A stretch of 52,334 nucleotides of DNA from Gemmatimonadota bacterium (GTDB taxonomy: Bacteria > Gemmatimonadota > Gemmatimonadetes > Longimicrobiales > Gaopeijiaceae): contig PWWP01000255.1 of assembly GCA_003562075.1 (NCBI GenBank), positions 1 through 52,334 of the forward strand, in the 5' to 3' direction. Numbering within the stretch: the first letter of the stretch is position 1; each line of letters opens with the position of its first letter. The notes under the pieces are model-generated. The model searched no databases and had not been told where the DNA came from. It saw only the letters and a program-made list of their open reading frames with translations. Shown here one piece after another: positions 1 to 9,385 of the stretch. Made by a program: the position numbers and the translations under genes.

Positions 1-13
1 GGAGAGGCGCACC

Positions 14-1531
14 ATGAGTGAGTCCGCCCTCCTCCTCCGGGAACTTCTGGTTCTCCTCCGGAACGCGGACCTCCTCGTGGATGTCCATGCCCCGGAGGAG
101 TTGGTCATTTCCGGAGTGTCCCAGGATTCCCGGACGGTGGGACCGGGAGACCTCTTCCTGGCATGGGAGGGGAGCCGGGTGGACGCACACGAGTTCCTTC
201 CCCAGGTCATGGAACAGGGAGGAGCGGCGGCCATCGTGGAGAGGATCTACCCGGAGGTGGGCCTCCCCCAGGTTCAGGTCCGGGATGGCCGGCGGGCAGC
301 AGCCATCCTGGCCCACCTCGTCCTGGGTCGGCCATCGGAAGCCCTCCAGGTGGTGGCGGTGACGGGGACGAATGGGAAGACCACCGTCACCTCTCTGTCG
401 CGACAGATCCTCTCCCGCCAGGCTCCGGCTGCCGCACTCGGGACTCTGGGCATGGTCGGGCCCGATGGGGTCACGGTGCCGGGTACGGCGGGCCTGACCA
501 CCCCAGGGCCGGTGGAGTTGAGCCGTCGGCTGGCCGAATTGGTCGCGGAGGGTGTGGCCTCCGTGAGTCTGGAGGCGTCGTCCCATGCGTTGGAACAGCG
601 TCGTCTGGACGGCATCGGGGTGGATGTAGCCTGTTTCACCAACTTGACCCGAGACCACCTGGACTACCACGGGACCCAACAGGCCTACCTGGGCGCCAAG
701 GGCCGTCTGGTCCATCTCCTGAAGGACTCCGGAGGTGGCGTGGTAGTGAATGGCGTGGATCCAGCGTGGCGAGAGCTTCCCACCGTGCCCAGTCGCCTGT
801 TGAAGGTGGGGCTGGCCGGGAAGGAACTCCACGGACCCCGCTGTCGGGAGGAGCTGCCTCCCCTCCAGGCGCACCAGGTCAGGTCCACTTCCAGGGGAAC
901 GAGCCTCAGCCTCAGACAGGGCGAGGAGGAGGCGTCGGTCACCCTTGCTCTCCTGGGCGAATTCAACGTGGAGAATGCCCTGGTGGCTGCCGGGGCCGCT
1001 CTCCTGCTGGGACGTGACCTCTCCGAGGTGGCCGGGGCGCTGGCGGAGGTCACGGCACCCCCGGGTCGTCTGGAGATCATCGCCACCGATCCGGTCCCGG
1101 TGATCCGAGATTACGCCCACACTCCCCACGCGCTGGCACGGGTCCTGGAAACCCTTCGGCCCCTCTATCCCGGCCGGGTCATCGCTGTCTTCGGCGCCGG
1201 CGGAGACCGGGACCGTGAGAAGCGACCCCAGATGGGCCGGGCCGTAGCCCATGGAGCCCAGATCCCCATCGTCACCTCCGACAACCCTCGAACCGAGGAC
1301 CCGGACGCCATCATCGACGATATCATCGCCGGGATGGGTCGGGCCCCCTATCGGCGGGTTACGGACCGGCGGGAGGCCATCGGCCTGGCGCTGGAGATGG
1401 CCCGGGAAGGCGATGTGATCCTCTTGGCAGGAAAGGGGCACGAGACGGTCCAGGTCGTGGGACAGGAGCGACGGGAGTTCGACGAGCGGGTCATCGTCCG
1501 AGAGATCCTGGCGACTGGAGGGTCGGCGTGA
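14..1531 (+). CDS. murE: UDP-MurNAc-L-Ala-D-Glu:meso-diaminopimelate ligase MurE
   Basis: Cytoplasmic Mur ligase that adds the third stem residue to the peptidoglycan precursor UDP-MurNAc-dipeptide, using ATP. The 505-residue length is normal for the family. The ATP loop GTNGKTT is at residues 118-124. The DNPRTEDP motif starts at 423; its DNPR form is the known marker for meso-diaminopimelate rather than lysine, so the wall should be DAP-type. The C-terminal AGKGHE motif is present. The ATG at 14 has a GGAGAGG ribosome site at 1-7. It is the first gene visible in the dcw cluster and overlaps murF by the 4 nt GTGA. Whatever lies upstream (often ftsI) is outside the window. Confidence 0.97.
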   Translation: MSESALLLRELLVLLRNADLLVDVHAPEELVISGVSQDSRTVGPGDLFLAWEGSRVDAHEFLPQVMEQGGAAAIVERIYPEVGLPQVQVRDGRRAAAILAHLVLGRPSEALQVVAVTGTNGKTTVTSLSRQILSRQAPAAALGTLGMVGPDGVTVPGTAGLTTPGPVELSRRLAELVAEGVASVSLEASSHALEQRRLDGIGVDVACFTNLTRDHLDYHGTQQAYLGAKGRLVHLLKDSGGGVVVNGVDPAWRELPTVPSRLLKVGLAGKELHGPRCREELPPLQAHQVRSTSRGTSLSLRQGEEEASVTLALLGEFNVENALVAAGAALLLGRDLSEVAGALAEVTAPPGRLEIIATDPVPVIRDYAHTPHALARVLETLRPLYPGRVIAVFGAGGDRDREKRPQMGRAVAHGAQIPIVTSDNPRTEDPDAIIDDIIAGMGRAPYRRVTDRREAIGLALEMAREGDVILLAGKGHETVQVVGQERREFDERVIVREILATGGSA

Positions 1532-3000
1532 GTCCGGGCCCCTTCCACTGGACCGATACCACTGTCCGCCGGGCCCTGGGCCTGGAAGAAGTGGATGGAT
1601 CGGGGGAGATCTCCTTCAACCGGATCTCCACCGATACCCGGACCCTTTCGGAGGGGGATCTCTTCATTGCCCTGGAAGGACCCAACTACGACGGTCACGA
1701 CTTCCTGTCGGAAGCGGCGGTACAGGGGGCCCGGGCCGCCGTGGTGTCCCGGCCTGCTTCAGGACAGGAGGTCCTCCCCCTCTATCCAGTGCCGGATACC
1801 CTGGTGGCACTGGGGCAACTGGCTCGATTCCGGCGGCGGTCGCTGGCAGGAACGGTCATCGCCCTCACCGGATCGTCGGGAAAGACCACGGTGAAGGATC
1901 TCCTCCAGGCCATCCTTGGAGCCCAGGCCCGGGTCCACGCCACCTCGGCCAACCTGAACAACCGGGTGGGGGTTCCCCTCACCCTCCTGGACACCCCTGA
2001 CGATGCCGAGTTCGTGGTCGTGGAGCTGGGCACGAACCAGAGCGGGGAGATCGCCACCCTGACCCGGATCACGGAGCCCGATCTGGCCCTGGTCACCACA
2101 GTCGGGGAGGGGCACCTGGAGGGGCTGGAGAGTCTGGACGGTGTGCTTCGGGAGAAGCTGGCTCTGCTGGTCCACCTCCGCCCCGGGGCACCGGCATTCG
2201 TGGGTGATACGCCCATCGAGCTTCCCCAGGTGGCCCGGACCCTCAGGGAGGATGTCCAGGTGGTGGGGTTCACCCATGCAGCCGATCCCAGGTGGCGTGG
2301 CCACTTGGGTGAACCGGACGAACGTGGTCGGATTTCCTTCCAGTTCAGAGACCATTCCATTCACCCCGGGCTTCCGGGCCATCACGGCGCCCAGAACTGC
2401 CTGCTGGCCCTTTCCCTCGGCGATGCGCTGGGGCTCTCTATGGAGGAGATGGTGCCGGCAGTGGAGGGGGCTGCACCGGGGCGACTCCGTGGAGAGTGGC
2501 TCGAGCTGGGGTCGCTGGCCCTCATCCTGGACTGCTACAACGCCAATCCCCAGTCCATCCGAAGCGCTCTGAGCGTCTTGCGGGAGACCCGGTGGGATGG
2601 GCCCAAGATCGCCGTCCTGGGAAGCATGCTGGAACTGGGTGACCACGCCGGACGCCTCCACCAGGAGCTCCTGACCGAGGCGGTGGAGGGAGGCCTGGAT
2701 CTGCTCCTGGCCATCGGGCTCTTCCAGGACGCGGCCCAGGCGTTGGGATGGAGCGAAGAAGGGGAAGAGGGGCCTCGGGCCGAATCGGGCCAGGTCCGGG
2801 TCCTGACGGCTGCCGATGCAGAGGAAGGATGGGAGAGACTGGCGCCGCACCTGACCGGGAGTGAGCTCATCCTCCTGAAGGGCTCCCGTGGGGTTCGCCT
2901 GGAGGAAATGGTTCCCCACTTCCGCCAGTCGTATCCAGCCCAGCCCGACGGATCCACCGAGCCGGGTCAGGGATCTGCCGGCACAGGCCAGGAGGACTGA
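1528..3000 (+). CDS. murF: UDP-MurNAc-tripeptide:D-alanyl-D-alanine ligase MurF
   Basis: Adds D-Ala-D-Ala to UDP-MurNAc-tripeptide, the last cytoplasmic step before the lipid stage. The P-loop GSSGKTT is at residues 115-121. The DCYNANP motif, characteristic of MurF, lies in the last third, followed by the VLGSMLELG segment of the C-terminal domain. At 490 residues it is slightly longer than typical (about 450), with extra Glu/Gly-rich stretches near the C terminus. The GTG start at 1528 overlaps the murE stop by four bases, and the TGA stop shares its A with the mraY ATG. No ddl gene is visible nearby, so D-Ala-D-Ala must come from a ligase encoded elsewhere. Alanine racemase is in this window at 29775. 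Confidence 0.96.
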   Translation: MSPGPFHWTDTTVRRALGLEEVDGSGEISFNRISTDTRTLSEGDLFIALEGPNYDGHDFLSEAAVQGARAAVVSRPASGQEVLPLYPVPDTLVALGQLARFRRRSLAGTVIALTGSSGKTTVKDLLQAILGAQARVHATSANLNNRVGVPLTLLDTPDDAEFVVVELGTNQSGEIATLTRITEPDLALVTTVGEGHLEGLESLDGVLREKLALLVHLRPGAPAFVGDTPIELPQVARTLREDVQVVGFTHAADPRWRGHLGEPDERGRISFQFRDHSIHPGLPGHHGAQNCLLALSLGDALGLSMEEMVPAVEGAAPGRLRGEWLELGSLALILDCYNANPQSIRSALSVLRETRWDGPKIAVLGSMLELGDHAGRLHQELLTEAVEGGLDLLLAIGLFQDAAQALGWSEEGEEGPRAESGQVRVLTAADAEEGWERLAPHLTGSELILLKGSRGVRLEEMVPHFRQSYPAQPDGSTEPGQGSAGTGQED

Positions 3001-4106
3001 TGCTCTACCACCTCCTCCCCCGGTTTGCCGATGTCCACATTCTCTTCAACCTCTTCAACTACCTGACGTTCCGGTCGGCGGGGGCGGTGGTGACCGCGCT
3101 CATCATCGCCTTCCTGGCTGGGCCGGGAACGATCCGGTGGCTTCGGCACCTCCGGGTCGGACAGGTGGTTCGAGGCGATGGGCCCCGAAGCCATCTGAAG
3201 AAGTCCGGGACCCCTACCATGGGGGGAACCCTCATCATCCTTTCGGCCACCGCCTCCACCCTGCTGTGGGCCGAGCTCACCAACTGGTACGTGGTCCTGA
3301 CGCTTCTGGCCCTCCTCTGGATGGGCGCCATCGGGTTCATGGACGACTACCTCAAGGTCGTGCAGGGCCGCCCGAGGGGGTTGGTGGCTCGATACAAGAT
3401 GATCGGTCAGCTCTCCTTCGGGTTGGCCCTGGGCATTTTTCTGGTGGCGTGGCCCATCCACCCCGTTCCGCCGACCTGGACCATGGTGCCCTTCTTCGAT
3501 CAGTGGGTGGCCGTCTTCTGGGTGCCGGCCTACGTGGTCTTCGTGTCGCTGGTCGTCTCGGGCTCCTCCAACGCCGTGAACCTCACTGACGGCCTGGACG
3601 GGCTGGCTGCCGGCCTGGGGGCCATCGCCCTCATCACCTTCGGTGTCTTCGCCTACCTCATCGGGCGGGTCGACACCTCGGCCTATCTGGGGCTGCTCTA
3701 CCTGCCTGGCGCAGGAGAGCTGGCGATTTTCGCGGCGGCCCTGGCCGGTGGTGCAGTGGGGTTTCTCTGGTACAACGCTCCTCCCGCCGAGGTCTTCATG
3801 GGAGATACAGGGTCCCTGGCCCTGGGGGGAGCCATCGCCGTCATGGCCATCCTCCTGAAGGCTGAGTTCCTCCTTCTCATTGTGGGTGGCGTGTTCGTCA
3901 TGGAGGCCCTCTCGGTCATGCTCCAGGTGGGGTGGTTCAAGTACACGGCCCGCCGGTACGGGCAGGGGCGCCGGATCTTCCTCATGGCGCCCATCCATCA
4001 CCACTTCGAGAAGCTGGGATGGGCTGAGCCGAAGGTCGTCATCCGTTTCTGGATCCTGGGGATCCTCTTCGCCATGCTCGCCTTCAGCACCCTGAAGATC
4101 CGATGA
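3000..4106 (+). CDS. mraY: Phospho-MurNAc-pentapeptide transferase MraY
   Basis: Integral membrane enzyme that transfers phospho-MurNAc-pentapeptide to undecaprenyl phosphate, making lipid I. At 368 residues with about ten hydrophobic segments it matches the family. Hallmarks seen: the aspartate pair in GFMDDYLKV (DD at 115-116), NAVNLTDGLDG at 191-201, MGDTGSLALGG, and the MAPIHHHFEKLGW loop near the C terminus. The N terminus (MLYHLLPRFADVHILFNLFN) is typical of proteobacterial-style MraY. The ATG shares one base with the murF stop, and the end overlaps murD as ATGA, so translation is probably coupled along the cluster. Confidence 0.98.
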   Translation: MLYHLLPRFADVHILFNLFNYLTFRSAGAVVTALIIAFLAGPGTIRWLRHLRVGQVVRGDGPRSHLKKSGTPTMGGTLIILSATASTLLWAELTNWYVVLTLLALLWMGAIGFMDDYLKVVQGRPRGLVARYKMIGQLSFGLALGIFLVAWPIHPVPPTWTMVPFFDQWVAVFWVPAYVVFVSLVVSGSSNAVNLTDGLDGLAAGLGAIALITFGVFAYLIGRVDTSAYLGLLYLPGAGELAIFAAALAGGAVGFLWYNAPPAEVFMGDTGSLALGGAIAVMAILLKAEFLLLIVGGVFVMEALSVMLQVGWFKYTARRYGQGRRIFLMAPIHHHFEKLGWAEPKVVIRFWILGILFAMLAFSTLKIR

Positions 4107-5551
4107 AGGCCGGCGTCGCCATCCTGGGGCTGGGAACCAGCGGATTCGCCGCTGCTCGCCTGGCTCTTCATCAGGGAGAATCTGTCTATGTGTCAGAACT
4201 GCGCACCGACCCCCCGACTCATGAGCGTGCACGAGAGCTTCGAGAGCTGGGAGCCCGGGTCGACCTGGGCGAACACGACCTGGCCCTCCTGGCGAAAGCG
4301 GGGATGGTTGTGGTATCTCCGGGAATCCCCCCGGACGCTCCGGTCCTCCGCCGTCTTCACCAGGAGGGGGTCCACTGGGTCTCCGAGCCCGAGTTTGCCG
4401 CACGGCTCTACAAGGGTCCACTGATCGGGGTCACCGGTACGAATGGGAAGACCACCACCGCGTGTCTGGTGGCCCACCTCCTGACCACGGCGAAGCTTCC
4501 GGCTGCCCTGGGGGGCAACGTTGGGGAGGAACTGGCCCCGGCTGCCTCGGATCTTGCCCTCCTTGACCCGCCACCCCGATGGTACGTCCTGGAACTGAGC
4601 TCCTTTCAGTTGGCCGGGATCCAGACCCTTGCGCCCCGGATCGGAGTGGTCACCACGCTGGCGCCCGATCACCTGGATCGGTATCCCGATGTGGAGAGCT
4701 ACTATGCCGACAAGGCCAGACTCTTCCTGAACGCCACCGACCAGAACTGGTGGGTCCTGAATGGAGAGTCGGAAGCAGTCCGGGCACTGCCGGGCCGAGC
4801 GCCGGGGAGACGAGCGTACGTGGCCCGGGATGGAGCCCAGGCCAGAGGAGGAGAGGCGGCGGCCTTTCTTCATGACGGCGTCCTCACCCTCCAGCTCCCC
4901 TGGGGCAACGACGGCCGGTCCCAGGCTGAAGGTGAAGGGAGCGCCGCCAGGACGGTGAGTCTCCTCCCGGCCAGCCAGCTCTCCCTTTTGGGCGGGCACA
5001 ACCACCTGAATGCCCTCCTGGCGGCTCTCACGGCTCGCCTGGCCGGGGCATCTCCCGAGGCCATCCGGCAGGGGCTGGCGACCTTCCAGCCCCTCCCCCA
5101 TCGGATGGAGCCCGTGGCCAGGGTGGATGGGGTGACCTGGGTCAATGACTCCAAGGCCACCAATGTGCAGGCCAGCGCCAGCGCCATCCAGAGTCTGGAC
5201 GCTCCCGTGGTTGTCCTCCTGGGAGGGAAGGATAAGGGGGAGTCCTTTGGGCCCTTGCTGGAACCGCTTCGGGGGCGAGCCCGGGCTGTGGTCCTCTTTG
5301 GTCAGGCCGCGTCTCGACTGGAAGAGGAGCTCAGGCGCGGGACGGATCCCACCTTCGAGTTTCGCCGGACTCCCGGCAACAGCCTGGCAGAGGCGGTGGA
5401 AGAGGCCGCTTCCCTGGCACAGGACGGGGATGTGGTCCTCCTTTCTCCGGCCTGCTCCTCCTTCGACGCCTTCCAGGATTACCGGGCTCGGGGCGAGGCC
5501 TTCACCCGGATCGTACGAGGCCGCATGGGAGTGGGGAGGGACCAACCATGA
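4103..5551 (+). CDS. murD: UDP-MurNAc-L-alanine:D-glutamate ligase MurD
   Basis: Adds D-glutamate to UDP-MurNAc-L-Ala. An N-terminal Rossmann stretch (ILGLGTSGFAAA) precedes the ATP loop GTNGKTT at 112-118. NDSKATN, the MurD-specific motif of the C-terminal half, and the LLSPACSSFDAF motif near the end are both present. 482 residues is within range, a little long because of a Gly/Ala-rich insertion in the middle domain (about residues 240-275). ATGA overlaps join it to mraY before and ftsW after. The position between mraY and ftsW is the classical dcw order. Confidence 0.97.
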   Translation: MKAGVAILGLGTSGFAAARLALHQGESVYVSELRTDPPTHERARELRELGARVDLGEHDLALLAKAGMVVVSPGIPPDAPVLRRLHQEGVHWVSEPEFAARLYKGPLIGVTGTNGKTTTACLVAHLLTTAKLPAALGGNVGEELAPAASDLALLDPPPRWYVLELSSFQLAGIQTLAPRIGVVTTLAPDHLDRYPDVESYYADKARLFLNATDQNWWVLNGESEAVRALPGRAPGRRAYVARDGAQARGGEAAAFLHDGVLTLQLPWGNDGRSQAEGEGSAARTVSLLPASQLSLLGGHNHLNALLAALTARLAGASPEAIRQGLATFQPLPHRMEPVARVDGVTWVNDSKATNVQASASAIQSLDAPVVVLLGGKDKGESFGPLLEPLRGRARAVVLFGQAASRLEEELRRGTDPTFEFRRTPGNSLAEAVEEAASLAQDGDVVLLSPACSSFDAFQDYRARGEAFTRIVRGRMGVGRDQP

Positions 5552-6729
5552 GTCTGGCCGGTGTGGATGTCTCCCCTCCCAGCACTCCCGAGTTTGCCGA
5601 AAGCGGTCTGGGGCAGGGGTGGGAGCCGGCGGCACTTCTGGGTGCCACCCTCCTCCTCCTGGCCTTCGGGCTGGTGAACCTGTATTCGGCGTCGGCCTTC
5701 CTGGCTCAACGTCAGGAACTTCCCGACACCTTCTACGTCCTGCGACAGGCCGTGGGCGCGGCGGCAGGCCTTCTCCTCCTTGTGGTGGTGGCACGGACCC
5801 CGTACCGCTGGTGGCGAGCCCTGGCATGGCCCATGGTGGCTGCGGTCTGGTTCGCCCTGATCCTCATGATCCTGCCCTGGACCCACGGGATCGCTCCTGA
5901 GATCAACGGGGCTCGACGGTGGCTCACCCTGGGGGTGACGATCCAGCCCTCGGAGTTCGCCAAGCTGGCCATCATCATCTGGACGGCCCACCTGGCCGTG
6001 AAGAAGCAGGGAGCGTTCCGGAGTCTTTCCCAGGGATTGGCCCCCTTCCTCCTCATCTGGGGGCTGTTGCTTCTTCCGGTGCTCTTTCAGCCGGACCTCT
6101 CCACCGCCTTCGTCATCGGGATGCTCGGTGCTCTCACGGTCTTCGCGGCCGGGGCCCGCATCGGCCACTTCGTCTTCCTGGCCATCCTGCTGGCGCCCCT
6201 GGCCCTGGCTCAGCTCGGCTCGGGCTTCCGCCAGGATCGGATGCTGGCCTTCCAGGATATGGCCGGCCACTCCAGCGCTGCCGGCTATCAGGTCCACCAG
6301 TCGCTCATTGCCCTGGGGTCGGGGGGAATGTTCGGCGTTGGCTTCGGAGAGGGCAGGCAGAAGTTCGGTTTCCTCCCCGAGCCCCACAACGATTTCATCT
6401 TCTCCATGATCGGCGAGGAGTGGGGGCTCCTGGGGGCCGGCTTCCTCATCCTCCTGTACCTGGTCATCGTGGTGGTGGGATTCCGGATCGCACGGCGGGC
6501 TCCCGATCTCTTCGGACAGCTCCTGGCCATGGGGGTGACCAACCTCATCGCACTCCACGCGGTCCTCCACATGGGAGTGGGATTGGGCCTCTTGCCTCCG
6601 ACCGGTCTCTCCCTTCCCCTGGTCTCCTACGGGAGATCCAACCTCATGGTGACCCTCATAGGGGTGGGACTGCTCATGTCGGTTGCCCGGAGTGTCCCTG
6701 ACATGCCAACCCGAGGAGCCGTCCCATGA
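5548..6729 (+). CDS. ftsW: SEDS-family peptidoglycan glycosyltransferase FtsW
   Basis: Polytopic SEDS protein that polymerises lipid II at the septum with its partner PBP. 393 residues with about ten membrane segments. Seen motifs: NGARRWLTLG followed by IQPSEFAKLA (the conserved R and QPSE), HNDFIFSMIGEEWG, and the closing GLSLPLVSYGRSNL region, which differs slightly from the usual SYGGSS. Position between murD and murG in a dcw cluster favours FtsW over RodA. The start ATG overlaps the murD stop. The first 30 residues are a soluble N-terminal tail before the first helix. Confidence 0.96.
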   Translation: MSLAGVDVSPPSTPEFAESGLGQGWEPAALLGATLLLLAFGLVNLYSASAFLAQRQELPDTFYVLRQAVGAAAGLLLLVVVARTPYRWWRALAWPMVAAVWFALILMILPWTHGIAPEINGARRWLTLGVTIQPSEFAKLAIIIWTAHLAVKKQGAFRSLSQGLAPFLLIWGLLLLPVLFQPDLSTAFVIGMLGALTVFAAGARIGHFVFLAILLAPLALAQLGSGFRQDRMLAFQDMAGHSSAAGYQVHQSLIALGSGGMFGVGFGEGRQKFGFLPEPHNDFIFSMIGEEWGLLGAGFLILLYLVIVVVGFRIARRAPDLFGQLLAMGVTNLIALHAVLHMGVGLGLLPPTGLSLPLVSYGRSNLMVTLIGVGLLMSVARSVPDMPTRGAVP

Positions 6730-7955
6730 TGGCCCCTGAGCGAGCCCGGCACGAATGGACTGCCGTATTCTCCGGGGGAGGGACCGGGGGACATCTCTAT
6801 CCTGCTCTGGCCCTGGCCCAGGCGCTCACGGAACGTCGCCCCGATGTGGGAGCCTACTTCGTGGGGGCCCTCCGCGGGGTGGAGGCCCGGATTCTTCCAC
6901 GGCGAGGGGTGGAGCATCTTCTCCTCCCTGTGGAGGGATTCCGGCGGGATGCCCCGGCGCGGAACCTGGGGGTGGTGGGGAACCTGGTTCGGTCCCTGGG
7001 GCAGGTGGCTCACCTCTTCCAGCAGCGGCGGCCTCGCCTGGTGGTGGTCACTGGAGGATACGCCGGTGGGCCTGCAGGCATCATGGCGGCTCTGATGGGG
7101 GTCCACCTGGTGCTTCAGGAGCAGAATGCCGTGCCTGGGGTCACGACCCGTTTCCTGGCCCGCTTCGCCCGGCAGATCCACCTGGCCTTCCCTGAGGCTG
7201 TGGAGTACCTGCCCCGTGGAGCCCGTTCTCGGGCTCGGATCAGTGGGAACCCGGTTCGTCCGCCCAGGGCCGTGGATCGCCGTGAATCGGCCCGGAGGTT
7301 CCAGCTGGATCCGGACATCCCGGTGGTGCTGGTGGTGGGGGGGAGTCAGGGCTCCAGGGCCATCAACCGAGCCATCCTGGACGCTGTGGCAACCGAAGTG
7401 CAGGCCTCGACTCCGGAGGAGGTGTCTGCCGCCATGGTCGACACCGGCCCGGGCCTCCAGCTACTCTGGTCCACGGGCCCGGATCACCTGGAGGCCATCC
7501 AGGAGGGATTGAACCGCCTGGGAAGCCCTTCCTGGGTTCGCCCCATGGGCTATATCGAAGCCATGGAAGAGGCCCTGGGGCTGGCCCAGGTGACCGTGAG
7601 TCGGGCCGGGGCCATGGCCACTTCCGAGTTCCTGGCCTGGGGTCTTCCGGCCATCCTCGTCCCATTGCCCTCAGCCGCTGCCGATCATCAGCGACGAAAT
7701 GCCCGGGCCCTGGCTCAGGCCGGTGCTGCCCTCATCCTGGAGGAAGAGACGCTGGAAGGGGAGGCGCTCTGGCGAGGGGTCCAGGACCTGGTTCGAGATC
7801 GGTCCGCCCGGAAGAGGATGGCTGCCGCCGCCCGACAGCGTGGTCGACCCCACGCCGCCACCGAGATCGCCCGGGAGTTGGACACACTCCTTCCGCAGCC
7901 TGCACCCAGGGGCCAGGTCCCGTCCCGACGGACGGAAAGAAGGGAGGAGCCATGA
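6726..7955 (+). CDS. murG: UDP-GlcNAc:lipid I N-acetylglucosaminyltransferase MurG
   Basis: Peripheral membrane GT-B glycosyltransferase that converts lipid I to lipid II on the cytoplasmic face. The glycine loop GGGTGGHLYPA begins at residue 17, a second GGYAGGPAGIMAA loop and the QEQNAVPGVTTR segment follow. The C-terminal nucleotide-sugar site reads SRAGAMATSEFLAWGLPAILVPLPSA, as in the family, although the usual GGS...E context is written across VVVGGSQGSRAIN. 409 residues is somewhat long, with an Arg/Pro-rich tail after residue 390 that overlaps murC. ATG 6726 overlaps the ftsW stop; the adjacent in-frame ATG at 6729 is equally possible. Confidence 0.96.
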   Translation: MMAPERARHEWTAVFSGGGTGGHLYPALALAQALTERRPDVGAYFVGALRGVEARILPRRGVEHLLLPVEGFRRDAPARNLGVVGNLVRSLGQVAHLFQQRRPRLVVVTGGYAGGPAGIMAALMGVHLVLQEQNAVPGVTTRFLARFARQIHLAFPEAVEYLPRGARSRARISGNPVRPPRAVDRRESARRFQLDPDIPVVLVVGGSQGSRAINRAILDAVATEVQASTPEEVSAAMVDTGPGLQLLWSTGPDHLEAIQEGLNRLGSPSWVRPMGYIEAMEEALGLAQVTVSRAGAMATSEFLAWGLPAILVPLPSAAADHQRRNARALAQAGAALILEEETLEGEALWRGVQDLVRDRSARKRMAAAARQRGRPHAATEIARELDTLLPQPAPRGQVPSRRTERREEP

Positions 7956-9385
7956 GTGGCCAACCGTTCCCCTGGAGCCCGGACGATTCTCGGCCCATTC
8001 ATTTCATGGGAGTCGGTGGCGCTGGGATGTGTGCTCTGGCCGAGGCTCTGGTTCGCCAGGGGTTCCGGGTCACAGGATGCGACCTCCGGCCCGGGGAGTC
8101 GGTTCGTCGCCTGGAGTCCCTGGGGGTGACGGTGGAGACAGGTCACGATCCAGGCCATCTGAAAGGGGCCGGCGGGCTGGTGGTGTCCGCTGCCGTTCCA
8201 GCCGATCATCCGGAGGTCCAGGCCGCGTCCGAGACTGGGATCCGCGTCCTGAAGCGGGCGGAAGCTCTGGGCCGCTGGGTGAACCAGGGGCAGGTCCTGG
8301 CAGTCTCCGGAACCCACGGCAAGACTACGACCACAGCGCTCCTGACCCAGGTCATGGAGGCGGCAGGTCGGTCTCCCACCGGCTTCGTGGGTGGCGAGGT
8401 TTCAGGATGGGAGAGCCACTTGAGGCCAGGAGAGGATGACTGGTTCGTGGTGGAGGCCGACGAGTACGATCGATCCTTCCATCATCTCCACCCGTGGGTG
8501 GCGGTGGTGACGAATGTGGAAGCGGATCACCTGGATATCTACGAGTCGCTGCAGGGGGTTGAGGAAGGCTTCAGGACCTTCCTAGGGCAGGTGGATCCGT
8601 CGGGAGCCGTGGTGGTGTGTGCCGATGATGAGGGGGCTGGACGAGTAGCTCAGGGGCTACCTGTGACCACGGTCACCTACGGGTTCTCCGCCGGCTCCAT
8701 GATTCGAGGGCAGGAGTTGGAGGTCCGAGACGGAGGGACGCGATTCCGGGTGCGGGAACAAGGAGGTGACTCCGGTCACCTCATCGTTCCCATGCCAGGC
8801 CGGCACAATGCCCTCAACGCTCTGGCGGCGGCAGCAGCAGCCCGGTCGCTAGGGGTTCAGTGGTCAGATATCCAAGCCGGAATCGCTTCTTTCCAGGGAG
8901 TTCGGCGACGCTTTCAGCGGCTGGGAGACCCCCACGGGATTACCGTAGTGGATGACTATGCCCATCACCCCAGTGAGCTACAGGCCACTCTGGCTGCAGC
9001 CCGGGGCGCATTCCCTGGCCGGCGCCTGGTGGCGGTCTTTCAGCCTCACCTCTATTCCCGGACCCGGGATCAGGCCCATGCTTTCGGGCAGGCGCTGACC
9101 CTGGCGGACCGGATCTGGGTCACCGGCATCTATCCCGCCCGGGAGGCGCCCATTCCTGGAGTGGATGGTGCCCTGGTGGCCCGGAAGACCCAGGAAGCTG
9201 GTGCCGGCAGCGTCAGGCACCACGAAGAGCTGGCCACCTTGGGGGAAGCCTTGGCCCAGGACCTGGAGTCCGGGGATGTGTGTCTCCTCATGGGCGCCGG
9301 CTCCATCGAATCAGTGGGACCGGAGTTGGTCCAACGCCTAACGGATGGAGCGTGGGCCCACCCACGGGGAGGTGGCCATGGGTAG
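7952..9385 (+). CDS. murC: UDP-N-acetylmuramate:L-alanine ligase MurC
   Basis: Starts the stem peptide by ligating L-alanine to UDP-MurNAc. The N-terminal nucleotide-sugar loop GVGGAGM is at 20-26, the ATP loop GTHGKTT at 120-126, EADEYDRSF in the central domain, and VVDDYAHHPSE marks the C-terminal domain. The length of 477 residues is typical. A strong AGGGAGGAG ribosome site inside the murG end precedes the ATG. The end overlaps ftsQ by eight bases with the start chosen here. No murB fusion or neighbour is present, unlike many dcw clusters where murB follows murC. Confidence 0.97.
   Translation: MSGQPFPWSPDDSRPIHFMGVGGAGMCALAEALVRQGFRVTGCDLRPGESVRRLESLGVTVETGHDPGHLKGAGGLVVSAAVPADHPEVQAASETGIRVLKRAEALGRWVNQGQVLAVSGTHGKTTTTALLTQVMEAAGRSPTGFVGGEVSGWESHLRPGEDDWFVVEADEYDRSFHHLHPWVAVVTNVEADHLDIYESLQGVEEGFRTFLGQVDPSGAVVVCADDEGAGRVAQGLPVTTVTYGFSAGSMIRGQELEVRDGGTRFRVREQGGDSGHLIVPMPGRHNALNALAAAAAARSLGVQWSDIQAGIASFQGVRRRFQRLGDPHGITVVDDYAHHPSELQATLAAARGAFPGRRLVAVFQPHLYSRTRDQAHAFGQALTLADRIWVTGIYPAREAPIPGVDGALVARKTQEAGAGSVRHHEELATLGEALAQDLESGDVCLLMGAGSIESVGPELVQRLTDGAWAHPRGGGHG

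Noticed and set aside
4193-5827. Long open frame of 544 codons antisense to murD and ftsW
   Set aside because: Composition (Gly/Pro/Arg/His-rich, no domain) and full overlap with a conserved gene show it is a GC-rich shadow; the same holds for long antisense frames over mraY (2967-4421), ftsW (5479-6570), ftsZ/M23 (12566-13933), recG (19131-20525) and purL (47101-48135).
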